A stretch of DNA of 64,000 nt from Litorilituus lipolyticus (lineage in GTDB: Bacteria > Pseudomonadota > Gammaproteobacteria > Enterobacterales > Alteromonadaceae), in NCBI RefSeq assembly GCF_006439335.1, contig NZ_SAWY01000027.1, positions 186,001 through 250,000 on the forward strand, read 5' to 3'. A program made the position numbers and the translations under genes. The notes beneath the pieces are model-generated. The model was not told where the DNA came from and searched no databases. It saw only the letters and a program-made list of their open reading frames with translations. Shown here piece after piece: positions 38,042 through 47,565 of the stretch (the stretch's first letter is position 1; every line of letters starts with the position of its first letter).

Positions 38042-40933
38042 TTGAACAATACACTAAAGGCTTTGTTAACCAAGCTTTGCTTTCATGCTAGTTGCCTGTT
38101 TTTGTTAAATGTATTGCTAAGTGCTAATTTATATGCAGCGGTACCTAATGAAAAACCTATAACTATTGCTATTAACGCAACTTCTTTTCCCTATCACTCA
38201 GTAAATTCTGAGAATGAACCTGTTGGCCTAATGATTGATTTATGGCGTTTATGGGCTAAGAAACAGCAAGTTGATATTGAGTTTGTTCCTTTATCATGGA
38301 ATAACACATTAGCTAAAGTAGCCGATGGCACCATAGATATACATGCTGGATTATCAGTCATTGACGAAAGAAAAGTGTTTCTTAGTTATTCAAAACCTAT
38401 ATTCTCTTTATATACACATTTGTATATTCACCAAAACTTAAGCAAAGTCAGTGATTTGAATGACTTAAAACCATACACAATAGGTGTTGTTAAAGGCTCT
38501 GCTCACATTAGCTTTCTTTCAAATCATTACCCTGAGCTTGAGCATAAATTATTTCAAAGTCGTCCAGAACTATACAATGCTGCGTTAAAAGGAGAGATAT
38601 TGGCCTTTACTGGCCTTGAAAAACTCGCTAAGGATTTTCAGCATTACAAGAAATTGAACCAGTTATTTCCTGCTTATAAACGGTTGAAGTATCAGCAAGG
38701 TGATTATGCTGTTGCCGTGGCTAAAGGTAATGAAGGCTTGCTAAATCTTATTGAGCAAGGTTTAGCTAATATATCTCAAGAAGAAAGAGAAGCTATTGAA
38801 AGAAAGTGGCTTGGTATAGAGAAACAAAAGGATGCTTTACAAATAGGTGTTGCTCCTAATTTCCCACCTTATATGGCTCTTACCCCGTCAGGAAAACCAC
38901 AGGGGTTACTGATCGATATATGGCGATATTGGTCATCACAAACAGGTATTAATATTGAATTTATTATTCATGATCTAAAAGAAGACGTTAAGTATATGCG
39001 GCATCAAAATATCGATGTTTTAATGGCTTACCCACAAAGTGAGCATACAGACATTGATGGTGTTTTTGCAGAGCCTATTTATGAATCAACAGCTCAGATT
39101 TATATTAATACAGTACATAATAGGATTCAAAACTTAACCCAATTGAACCAGCTTACAAACAACAAGATAGGGTTGGTTGCAAAATCGACTTACAAACAAC
39201 AAGTATTGAATGCTTACCCAAATTTAAACATCGTCTTATTTAAAAATACAGATGATATGCTTAGAGCCGCAGAGACCCATGAAATTAGTGCGATGATAAG
39301 CCTTGTTGATTTGATGAATGCAAAGTTAATTCAGGCCAACTTACAGTCAGAGTTTTATGTGTTAGAAGCGCCTGTTTTCTCAATAAAGTTAGCACCTATG
39401 TTACATGAGCAAAATGATAAATTGTTAAGCATGATTAACGATGGATTTGCAGAACTAGATATTAATCAATTGGTGAAAATTGAAAAACGCTGGCTACAAG
39501 ATGGTGACCATTACTATAAAAAATTGGCACAAAAAATCCATTTAACCCCAGAAGAGAAAAACTTTATAAAAAATAATGAGTTCATAATGATGGGGATTGT
39601 CGATGATTTATCACCTATAGAGTTTATTGATGAACGAGGTGAAATAAAGGGGATTAATCGTGACATTGCAAAAAAAATTAGTGAAAGGACTGGGTTAAAA
39701 TTCAATTACAAGACCTATTCGAGTTGGTATCTTTTATATCAAGCATTACTCAATAAGGAAGTTGATGCATTAGGCGGTATTACACAAACCGATGAACGAA
39801 AAAAACACGTTCTTTTTAGTGAAAATTATTGGCAAATGCCATGGGTTATTATACACCCTCAACATTTGGGTAAAAAGGCAACTCTAAATGATTTCTTTGG
39901 TAAACAATTAGCTATTATTAAGGGCTATTACTTAGTTGATGAGTTACGTGAAAAATACCCTTTAATTACTTTTGTCTTAGTGGACAACCGCAATGAAGGT
40001 TTATCGGCAATTCAACAAGATAAAGTGGATGGCTTTATCGCGACGTTAGCTTCCGCCACGGATTTACTTAAGCGAGAAAGTATAGTGTCTTTAATGATTT
40101 CTGTAATGGGAAGTGTGAGTGTTGATGAAAGTCGGTTTGGTATTAACCCTGATAAACCCATTTTAAAAGATATAATTGATAAAGGCATACTTAGTATTTC
40201 GGCAAAAGAGAAGCAGGAAATTTATGATAAATGGTTTAGCCTCGCTATCAACACTGGCTTAGATAAAAAAGTTGTCTTGCAAGTGGGTGCACAAATTGGC
40301 GTCTTAATACTTTTGGTGCTTATTGTTATTGTGATGTGGAATAGGCGTTTGCAAAGCGAGATAAAACACCGAGAGCAGCTTGAGCAAATCATGAAGCATA
40401 TGGCGACTCATGATGAATTAACAGGGTTAGCAAATAGAGTTTTATTAAAAGATAGGTTGACTAAAGCCATTGAGTTTCATCAAAGGCAGTCACTAAAGGT
40501 TGCTGTGCTGTTTATTGATCTTGATGGGTTTAAAACTATTAATGATATTCACGGCCATGATGTGGGAGATGAGTTATTAAAAATCGTGGCTTACCGTTTA
40601 CAGGGGTGTGTTAGAAAATCAGATACCGTAGTTCGCTTTGGCGGTGATGAGTTTATCCTTTTATTAACGGGACTACATGGCGCCAATGAAGCCGCTTATG
40701 TGGCGGAAAAAGTATTAGAGCTAATTCAAAAGCCTTTTGAGTTATCAAAAGAAGTAGCGAGTATTGGTTGTAGTATCGGCATCGCTTTGTACCCAGAAGA
40801 TGGAGATAATGAGTCAGACCTGTTAAAAGTAGCTGATACGTTGATGTATAAGGTTAAAGCTTCAGGTAAAAATCATTATCTCTTTAATCGTAATATTCAA
40901 GAGTCTATTTCTGCACAGGGAAGCACTTCTTGA
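38042..40933 (+). CDS. Diguanylate cyclase with three tandem SBP_bac_3 sensor domains
   Basis: 963 residues. A signal/anchor helix ends near residue 33; then come three type II periplasmic binding domains: about 38-260 (ITIAINATSFPYHSVNSENE), 265-490 (LQIGVAPNFPPYMALTPSGK) and 505-735 (FIMMGIVDDLSPIEFIDERG). A membrane helix follows (~747-770) and then a cytoplasmic GGDEF domain with intact GGDEF at 867-871 and the inhibitory I-site RKSD at 858-861. No EAL domain. It should make c-di-GMP in response to periplasmic small molecules. The first codon is TTG with TAAGGG 8 nt upstream; no better start was found. Confidence 0.88.
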   Translation: MNNTLKALLTKLCFHASCLFLLNVLLSANLYAAVPNEKPITIAINATSFPYHSVNSENEPVGLMIDLWRLWAKKQQVDIEFVPLSWNNTLAKVADGTIDIHAGLSVIDERKVFLSYSKPIFSLYTHLYIHQNLSKVSDLNDLKPYTIGVVKGSAHISFLSNHYPELEHKLFQSRPELYNAALKGEILAFTGLEKLAKDFQHYKKLNQLFPAYKRLKYQQGDYAVAVAKGNEGLLNLIEQGLANISQEEREAIERKWLGIEKQKDALQIGVAPNFPPYMALTPSGKPQGLLIDIWRYWSSQTGINIEFIIHDLKEDVKYMRHQNIDVLMAYPQSEHTDIDGVFAEPIYESTAQIYINTVHNRIQNLTQLNQLTNNKIGLVAKSTYKQQVLNAYPNLNIVLFKNTDDMLRAAETHEISAMISLVDLMNAKLIQANLQSEFYVLEAPVFSIKLAPMLHEQNDKLLSMINDGFAELDINQLVKIEKRWLQDGDHYYKKLAQKIHLTPEEKNFIKNNEFIMMGIVDDLSPIEFIDERGEIKGINRDIAKKISERTGLKFNYKTYSSWYLLYQALLNKEVDALGGITQTDERKKHVLFSENYWQMPWVIIHPQHLGKKATLNDFFGKQLAIIKGYYLVDELREKYPLITFVLVDNRNEGLSAIQQDKVDGFIATLASATDLLKRESIVSLMISVMGSVSVDESRFGINPDKPILKDIIDKGILSISAKEKQEIYDKWFSLAINTGLDKKVVLQVGAQIGVLILLVLIVIVMWNRRLQSEIKHREQLEQIMKHMATHDELTGLANRVLLKDRLTKAIEFHQRQSLKVAVLFIDLDGFKTINDIHGHDVGDELLKIVAYRLQGCVRKSDTVVRFGGDEFILLLTGLHGANEAAYVAEKVLELIQKPFELSKEVASIGCSIGIALYPEDGDNESDLLKVADTLMYKVKASGKNHYLFNRNIQESISAQGSTS

Positions 40934-40964
40934 AAATAAACCACAGGGGGAAGATTGTCAGAGG

Positions 40965-40992
40965 GTGACAATAACTTTCTTTGCTTTATAAT
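40965..40992 (+). promoter_or_regulatory. Candidate aspS promoter
   Basis: GTGACA (5/6 of the -35 consensus), 16-nt spacer, TATAAT at 40987-40992; 77 nt upstream of aspS and just after the cyclase gene. Confidence 0.6.
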
Positions 40993-41068
40993 ATGCGCAA
41001 AAATTGAATCCTTACGAATTTTAATGCTGTAAAAAGCAAATTCGTTACATTTATCAAGGCAAAAATTA

Positions 41069-42856
41069 ATGCGTAGTATTTATTGTGGTGAGGTTAATGA
41101 ATCTCATATTGGTCAAGAAGTTACTCTTTGTGGTTGGGTAAACCGTCGTCGCGATTTAGGTGCGGTAATATTTCTTGATTTACGAGATCGTGAAGGTCTT
41201 GTACAAGTTGTTTATGATCCTGATCTTCCAGAAGTACTAGCCGTTGCAAATACATTACGAAATGAGTTTTGTGTGCAATTAAAAGGTAAAGTACGCGCTC
41301 GCCCTGAAGGCCAAGTAAATAAAGACATGAAAACAGGTGCTATTGAAGTACTAGGTCTTGAATTAACTATTTTAAATAAATCTGCACCATTACCGCTTGA
41401 TTCAAACCAAACTAACTCAGAAGAACAGCGCTTAAAATATCGTTACTTAGATTTACGCCGTCCTGAGATGACAGAGCGTATGCGCTTTAGAGCTAAAGTA
41501 ACTTCAGCGGTTCGTACATCACTAGAATCGCAAGGCTTTTTAGATATTGAAACGCCGATTCTTACTGCGGCAACTCCAGAAGGTGCTCGTGATTATTTAG
41601 TCCCTAGCCGTACTCACAAAGGCAGTTTTTTTGCTTTACCTCAGTCACCACAGTTGTTTAAACAATTGCTGATGATGTCGGGTATGGAGCGTTATTATCA
41701 AATCGTAAAATGTTTCCGTGATGAAGACTTACGTGCTGATAGACAGCCAGAATTTACCCAAATTGATATTGAAACATCATTCATGACTAGTGAACAGGTG
41801 ATGGAAGTTACCGAAACAATGATTCGTGACTTGTTTTTACAATTGTTAGATGTTGATTTAGGCGAATTCCCACGCATGCCATATAGCGAAGCTATGACAC
41901 GTTTTGGTAGCGATAAGCCTGATTTACGTAACCCACTTGAAATTGTTGATGTTGCCGATATCTTAAAAGATGTTGAGTTCAAAGTTTTTTCAGGCCCTGC
42001 AAACGATGAAAAAGGTCGTGTATCTATTATTTGTGTACCAGGTGGTGCGGCTAAATTCTCTCGTAAAAATATCGATGACTTAACTAAGTTTGTTGGTATT
42101 TACGGTGCAAAGGGTATGCCTTGGTTAAAAGTTAATGACTTAGATAAAGGCATGGAAGGTTTACAATCACCTATTTTGAAATTCTTATCTGAAGACGCAG
42201 TAAACGCGTTATTAGCACGTGCTAATGCCAAAACAGGTGATATTATTTTCTTCGGTTCAGATAGCTACAATGTTGTTACTGAAGCATTAGGTGCGCTACG
42301 TCTTAAGTTAGGTGAAGACCTTGAACTACTTGAAGGTGAGTGGAAACCATTATGGGTTGTAGATTTCCCAATGTTTGAAGAAGTTGATGGTCATATGCAT
42401 GCATTGCATCATCCATTTACTGCGCCAACAAATTTAACACCAGAAGAGCTTGAAGCGAATCCTGTAGGCGCATTATCAGATGCTTATGATATGGTGTTAA
42501 ATGGTTGTGAGTTAGGTGGTGGTTCAGTTCGTATATTCGACCAAGCAATGCAAGCAACAGTATTTAGAATTTTAGGCATTAGTGATGAAGAAGCACAAGA
42601 GAAGTTTGGTTTCTTACTTGAAGCCTTACAGTACGGTGCTCCACCACATGCTGGTTTAGCTTTTGGTTTAGATAGGTTAGTTATGTTAATGACTGGCGCA
42701 ACGTCAATTCGTGATGTGATGGCATTCCCGAAAACAACAACAGCGGCATGTCCATTAACCAATGCCCCAGGTCAAGCTAACCCAGCACAACTTGCAGAGT
42801 TGGGCGTACAAACTATTGTTGAAGATAAAGAAGAGAACGCTGCTGATAGCGAATAA
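41069..42856 (+). CDS. aspS: Aspartyl-tRNA synthetase
   Basis: Class IIb synthetase charging tRNA-Asp. 595 residues, bacterial type with the GAD insertion. N-terminal OB-fold ([14 protein letters not shown]), motif 2 region [14 protein letters not shown], and motif 3 [13 protein letters not shown] are intact. A terminator closes it; ruvC follows as in many gammaproteobacteria. Confidence 0.98.
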   Translation: MRSIYCGEVNESHIGQEVTLCGWVNRRRDLGAVIFLDLRDREGLVQVVYDPDLPEVLAVANTLRNEFCVQLKGKVRARPEGQVNKDMKTGAIEVLGLELTILNKSAPLPLDSNQTNSEEQRLKYRYLDLRRPEMTERMRFRAKVTSAVRTSLESQGFLDIETPILTAATPEGARDYLVPSRTHKGSFFALPQSPQLFKQLLMMSGMERYYQIVKCFRDEDLRADRQPEFTQIDIETSFMTSEQVMEVTETMIRDLFLQLLDVDLGEFPRMPYSEAMTRFGSDKPDLRNPLEIVDVADILKDVEFKVFSGPANDEKGRVSIICVPGGAAKFSRKNIDDLTKFVGIYGAKGMPWLKVNDLDKGMEGLQSPILKFLSEDAVNALLARANAKTGDIIFFGSDSYNVVTEALGALRLKLGEDLELLEGEWKPLWVVDFPMFEEVDGHMHALHHPFTAPTNLTPEELEANPVGALSDAYDMVLNGCELGGGSVRIFDQAMQATVFRILGISDEEAQEKFGFLLEALQYGAPPHAGLAFGLDRLVMLMTGATSIRDVMAFPKTTTAACPLTNAPGQANPAQLAELGVQTIVEDKEENAADSE

Positions 42857-42890
42857 TACTCAGTAACTCAGCTCTTTACTCGCAAATCAT

Positions 42891-42929
42891 AAAAAGCGTA
42901 TTGTATGCTATGCATCAATACGCTTTTTT
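42891..42929 (+). terminator. Intrinsic terminator of aspS
   Basis: AAAAAGCGTATTG / CAATACGCTTTTT, 13-bp perfect stem with a 12-nt loop, ending in T-run. It separates aspS from ruvC. Confidence 0.93.
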
Positions 42930-42962
42930 ATTATCAACTTTTTAACTTTATTAAAAGAACAT

Positions 42963-43502
42963 ATGAGTATTATATTAGGTATCGATCCAGGCTCGCGCAT
43001 AACTGGTTATGGTGTTATTCAAAAAGAGGGGCGCAAAGTCTCTTATCTAGGAAGTGGCTGCATTAAAGCGATTTCAGGTGGTAAAGATTCTGATGAAGAT
43101 TTTAGTCAACGCTTACAGATAATTTTTGCAGGTGTATCAGAATTGATTATTCAATTTAAACCTGAACTCTTTGCCATTGAACAAGTCTTTATGGGAGTTA
43201 ACCCAGGTGGAGCTCTGAAACTTGGTCAAGCCCGTGGTGCCGCTATAGTCGCAGCAACCAATAATGGTTTAGCTGTAGCCGAGTACTCTGCCAGACAAAT
43301 AAAGCAAGCCGTGGTAGGCACAGGTGGTGCGGATAAAGCTCAAGTACAGCATATGGTGAAAAACATTTTGAAATTACCAGGGACACCACAAGCTGATGCT
43401 GCGGATGCCTTGGCGGTCGCACTTTGTCATGCTAATAGTCATGATAGTTTAAGCAAGTTAGCAGGGCAGGCAAGTAAGACTGTACGTGGTCGTTTACGTT
43501 AA
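42963..43502 (+). CDS. ruvC: Holliday junction endonuclease RuvC
   Basis: Resolves four-way junctions. 179 residues. Acidic catalytic residues lie in [12 protein letters not shown] (D7), AIEQVF and [10 protein letters not shown]. Normally next to ruvAB; here a DUF418 gene intervenes. Confidence 0.97.
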   Translation: MSIILGIDPGSRITGYGVIQKEGRKVSYLGSGCIKAISGGKDSDEDFSQRLQIIFAGVSELIIQFKPELFAIEQVFMGVNPGGALKLGQARGAAIVAATNNGLAVAEYSARQIKQAVVGTGGADKAQVQHMVKNILKLPGTPQADAADALAVALCHANSHDSLSKLAGQASKTVRGRLR

Positions 43503-43638
43503 AGCATACCAAAGAAACTAGTACTGTGTATTACTTTAAAGCTGCATTAATAATACGATGTTAGTGTTATTTAAAGAATAAATGCCCGTTGTAAATGTTT
43601 GATATGTGTATTTTTATTGAAGTGAAGAGCTGGGTGAA

Positions 43639-44799
43639 ATGACGAGATTAGTATCTATTGATATTCTAAGAGGAATTGCGATTCTGGGGATATTATTCAT
43701 GAATATTACCTACCACGCTAATATTGAATTAGGCTATATCTCTTTAGATGTTGCTATTCTGTCTGATGAAATCATTTCAATATTTAATACTCTATTTGTT
43801 GATGGCCGATTTAGAAGTTTATTTTGTCTTTTATTTGGTGTTGGCTTAGCTATACAGTATGAATCTTGCCTTAAAAAAAATGGAGAACCTATACCTTTTT
43901 TAAAAACGCGGCTTAATTGGCTGTTTGTTTTTGGGTTTATTCATGGCGTCTTTATTTTTGGCGGAGATATTTTGATGCTTTATAGCTTGTCCGGCATGTT
44001 AGTTATTAAAAGTCTGGATTTATCGTTAGAACCGCTATTTCAAAAAGCCAAACAATATTTGGTTATAGGTAGTATTCTTAGTTTAATTATTTTCTTACTT
44101 GTTATAGGTACTTATGATTCATCTGAGAGCATTTCTCGAGGCTCTGAAACCTACCTAGAGCAGATTAATCGATGGTACGGTAATTATTTTTATCAAGTAA
44201 AAACACAAAGTGTATTTTCTCTTGGTTTATTACTACTATCGTTTTTTTTCATTTTTTGGGAAATCGCTGGCTTGATGTATTTGGGGATTTACTTATACCG
44301 TAGTGATTTCTTTCATAAAGGTTTTGAAAATAGCACTTTTATTAAGGTGTTAATTGCAGGCATTTTGTTGTCAATACTAAGTCTGTTACCTCAACTTATG
44401 GCTATTCCTGGTGAGAGAGATGTGAAAGAGGTCATTGCGAGTGTTCCCGCAATTTTTATTGCCCTGATATATGCACATATCATTGTTAAGATAGCTAACA
44501 ATAAGTCTAAACTTCTGACGTTACTTGCTTCATCTGGAAAATTAGCATTTACCTTGTATATTATGCAATCTATTTGTATGGCAATACTTCTTCGTTGGAT
44601 TATTCCAGAGTTCAACATACACGCAACACTTCTCGATTATTTTCTTATTGCGGTTATTTTTATTATTCTTCAACTTACATTAGCACAAGCTTATCTGCGT
44701 TATTTTGAGCAGGGACCTTTAGAGTTTTTATGGCGAAAGTTGTATTTAAAAAATATGAAAAGTAATCAGTTAAAACTCAGTAATGATCATGACACATAA
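43639..44799 (+). CDS. DUF418 family membrane protein
   Basis: 386 residues with about nine or ten hydrophobic helices. N-terminus RLVSIDILRGIAILGILFMN and FGVGLAIQYE are the DUF418 (YeiB-like) signatures; the C-terminal AQAYLRYFEQGPLEFLWRKL is the family end motif. Function unknown; a transport or acyltransferase role has been proposed for relatives but nothing here decides. It sits between ruvC and ruvA in the same direction with 130-180 nt gaps. Confidence 0.85.
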   Translation: MTRLVSIDILRGIAILGILFMNITYHANIELGYISLDVAILSDEIISIFNTLFVDGRFRSLFCLLFGVGLAIQYESCLKKNGEPIPFLKTRLNWLFVFGFIHGVFIFGGDILMLYSLSGMLVIKSLDLSLEPLFQKAKQYLVIGSILSLIIFLLVIGTYDSSESISRGSETYLEQINRWYGNYFYQVKTQSVFSLGLLLLSFFFIFWEIAGLMYLGIYLYRSDFFHKGFENSTFIKVLIAGILLSILSLLPQLMAIPGERDVKEVIASVPAIFIALIYAHIIVKIANNKSKLLTLLASSGKLAFTLYIMQSICMAILLRWIIPEFNIHATLLDYFLIAVIFIILQLTLAQAYLRYFEQGPLEFLWRKLYLKNMKSNQLKLSNDHDT

Positions 44800-44976
44800 T
44801 TTCAGATGCTAATTTTTTAGTTTGAGTACTAACCGATGTATAAGATTTTTGCCCATTTAGTTGGATAGATAAGAGAATCATAACGACCTGTTTACTGTAT
44901 AAATATATAGTGTTATTATCTAGTAGAATTAAAAAAACTTAAATTAACTCTCTTCGTAACTTTAAGGTATATAGCT

Positions 44977-45612
44977 GTGATTGGTCGTTTACGTGGCACT
45001 CTAATTGAAAAATTATCTCCTGAAATCCTCATTGAATGTGCAGGTGTTGGTTACGAGGTGAGTATGCCAATGACTAGCATTTATGCCTTACCGGAACTTA
45101 ATGAACAAGCAACTATATATACGCACTTTGTCGTTAGAGAAGATGCGCAGTTGTTATATGGATTTGCTAATAAAGTTGAGCGAAAGCTTTTTCGCTTACT
45201 AATTAAAGTTAATGGTGTTGGGCCAAAATTAGCTTTAGCGATATTATCTGGTATGTCGGCAAACCAGTTTGTTAGTTGTGTTAATCATGATGATGTTAAT
45301 GCCATTGTTAAAATTCCCGGTGTTGGTAAGAAAACCGCGGAGCGATTGCTCATTGAAATGCGTGATAAATTAAAAGATTGGCAAGCGCAAATGCCGATGA
45401 ATACGCCTGCAACCGATGCTATGCCCGATCAATTATCCGCAGAATATACCTTTGTCGATAACTTTGTTAATGATGATAAAGGTGATGCGATCAACGCATT
45501 GATTTCTTTAGGCTATAAACAGGCACAAGCGGATAAAGCCGTGAAGCAAGTGTATAGCAAGGGGATGTCGAGCGAAGATATTATTCGTGATGCTCTTAAG
45601 TCAATGTTATAA
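44977..45612 (+). CDS. ruvA: Holliday junction DNA helicase subunit RuvA
   Basis: Binds Holliday junctions and loads RuvB. 211 residues, GTG start. N-terminus [12 protein letters not shown], helix-hairpin-helix segments [11 protein letters not shown] and [15 protein letters not shown], and a C-terminal RuvB-contact domain ([17 protein letters not shown]). Confidence 0.97.
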   Translation: MIGRLRGTLIEKLSPEILIECAGVGYEVSMPMTSIYALPELNEQATIYTHFVVREDAQLLYGFANKVERKLFRLLIKVNGVGPKLALAILSGMSANQFVSCVNHDDVNAIVKIPGVGKKTAERLLIEMRDKLKDWQAQMPMNTPATDAMPDQLSAEYTFVDNFVNDDKGDAINALISLGYKQAQADKAVKQVYSKGMSSEDIIRDALKSML

Positions 45613-45787
45613 ATGATTCACAGTCAGTGACTTTAGGATAGATGAATCAACTTTTTAGAGTTTATGGTTATAGAGTTACTGACTATAGAGCTAATGTTTA
45701 AGGGTTACTACTGCCAAGGCTATTTGAGTATAGGTGCAAATATAAGCGGTTAACTTTGCAAAGAATAAAACGAGGAAACAAGTCAAA

Positions 45788-46795
45788 ATGATAGAAGCGG
45801 ATCGCTTAATTGAGCCCGTAGCCACCATTGAAGATGAAGGCGTCGATCGTGCCATTCGTCCTAAAATGTTACGAGACTATACTGGGCAAGCTCACGTTAA
45901 AGCGCAAATGGAAATATTTATTCCTGCAGCTAAAAATCGCGGTGAGCCGCTCGATCATTTACTTATATTTGGCCCTCCAGGTTTAGGTAAAACCACTTTG
46001 GCAAATATTGTGGCTAATGAGATGGGTGTTAATATTCGAACCACCTCTGGCCCAGTGCTTGAAAAAGCCGGTGACCTTGCAGCACTGTTAACAAACCTAG
46101 AAGAGAATGACATTCTTTTTATTGATGAAATTCATCGTTTAAGCCCTGCTGTAGAAGAGGTGCTGTACCCAGCGATGGAAGACTATCAACTCGACATCAT
46201 GATTGGTGAAGGTCCTGCGGCACGTTCTATTAAGCTTGATTTACCCCCATTTACTTTAATTGGTGCAACTACAAGAGCTGGAGCCTTAACTTCACCGTTA
46301 CGAGACAGGTTTGGTATTGTACAGCGTTTAGAATTTTACAATGTTAAAGACCTAACTAGTATTGTTTCTCGTTCAGCCCATTTCTTAAATTTGAAAATGA
46401 ATGAAGAAGGTGCCTTTGAGGTGGCAAGACGCTCAAGAGGCACGCCACGAATAGCCAATAGGTTGTTACGTCGCGTAAGAGATTACGCAGACGTTAAAGC
46501 TAATGGTGTAGTAACTAGAGAGACTGCAGCGGCTGCGCTCGATATGCTTGAAGTTGATAATGAAGGTTTTGATGTTATGGATAGAAAACTTTTGCATGCC
46601 ATTATCGATAAATTTATGGGGGGCCCTGTTGGTCTAGATAACTTAGCGGCAGCAATTGGTGAGGAACGTGAAACCATAGAGGATGTGCTTGAGCCGTTTT
46701 TAATTCAGCAAGGTTTCTTACAACGAACGCCACGTGGCAGAATAGCAACTGATAGAGCCTATCAGCACTTTTCAATATCTCGTCCTAGTGAATAA
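45788..46795 (+). CDS. ruvB: Holliday junction DNA helicase RuvB
   Basis: AAA+ motor of branch migration. 335 residues. Walker [10 protein letters not shown] at 62-70, Walker [10 protein letters not shown], sensor [18 protein letters not shown], and the C-terminal winged-helix DNA-binding end [18 protein letters not shown] ribosome-binding site. Same strand as ruvA, 175 nt apart. Confidence 0.98.
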   Translation: MIEADRLIEPVATIEDEGVDRAIRPKMLRDYTGQAHVKAQMEIFIPAAKNRGEPLDHLLIFGPPGLGKTTLANIVANEMGVNIRTTSGPVLEKAGDLAALLTNLEENDILFIDEIHRLSPAVEEVLYPAMEDYQLDIMIGEGPAARSIKLDLPPFTLIGATTRAGALTSPLRDRFGIVQRLEFYNVKDLTSIVSRSAHFLNLKMNEEGAFEVARRSRGTPRIANRLLRRVRDYADVKANGVVTRETAAAALDMLEVDNEGFDVMDRKLLHAIIDKFMGGPVGLDNLAAAIGEERETIEDVLEPFLIQQGFLQRTPRGRIATDRAYQHFSISRPSE

Positions 46796-46842
46796 CGCTT
46801 TCCTCAAAGGGGGAAGCTAGCTTAGTTGAAATTAACTTAATT

Positions 46843-46866
46843 CAATTTAATTTAATTTAATTTAAG
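46843..46866. repeat. Short AATTT tandem repeat
   Basis: Four consecutive copies of a 5-nt AATTT unit in the convergent ruvB / DUF2062 gap, followed by related GTTAAG/AGTGAAA words. Probable simple-sequence noise. Confidence 0.6.
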
Positions 46867-46948
46867 CTAAGTTAAGTGAAAAATACTTAAGCTATGTGAA
46901 AAGTGAAAATAAAAGTGAAAAAGTTAAGCTAATTTAACTTTACCTTCA

Positions 46949-47473
46949 TTATTTCGTCTCAATATCTTTATAACAACGGCTTTTCCATGCCTTTATCACA
47001 CTATATCGCCATAAAGTTTGTATACCGACATAACCCAATATTGAGAAGATCACGGCTAATATTCCGCAACCAAGTAAAAAAGCAGGGCCAATAGTCGATA
47101 AACTATCAACAACCCATTGCCAACTTGCTTCAAAGACAAAGTCTTGTGGTGGCTCTGCTAACACCCACGCACCTACAACATAACAGGCATAAAAAATAAC
47201 CGGCATTGTTAATGGATTAGTTAACCATACTAAGGCTATAGATAAAGGTAAGTTCGCGTGGAATAAAATAGCAGCGCCAGCGGCTAATACCATTTGAAAC
47301 GGCACAGGAATAAAGGCAAAGAACAGACCCACAGCAAATGCTTTAGCAACAGAGTGGCGGTTTAAATGCCAAAGGTTTGCATTATGCAGCAAGTTACCAA
47401 ATATTTTTAAGTACTTATTTTCTTTAATGCTTTGATGGTCGGGCATCAAGCGCTTGATTGCTTTTTTTGGCAT
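46949..47473 (-). CDS. DUF2062 domain inner-membrane protein
   Basis: 174 residues, three or four hydrophobic helices. A basic N-terminus (LMPDHQSIKEN) and the DUF2062 core SVAKAFAVGLFFAFIPVPFQ, then ALVWLTNPLTMPVIFYACY. Function unknown. It is convergent with ruvB and divergent from comEC, the usual neighbour in Alteromonadales. Confidence 0.85.
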   Translation of the reverse strand: MPKKAIKRLMPDHQSIKENKYLKIFGNLLHNANLWHLNRHSVAKAFAVGLFFAFIPVPFQMVLAAGAAILFHANLPLSIALVWLTNPLTMPVIFYACYVVGAWVLAEPPQDFVFEASWQWVVDSLSTIGPAFLLGCGILAVIFSILGYVGIQTLWRYSVIKAWKSRCYKDIETK

Positions 47474-47565
47474 AGAAAGCAGCTTATCTCTTAATCGTTT
47501 ATCAAGTAAATCCTGTTAATTAGACTATTCTTACATAAGAACGGATAAAGGGATTTTACTTCACT

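Noticed and set aside
46796-46948. AATTT and GTTAAG words as a possible CRISPR or regulated repeat
   Set aside because: Units are 5-6 nt with no spacers; simple-sequence drift is enough.
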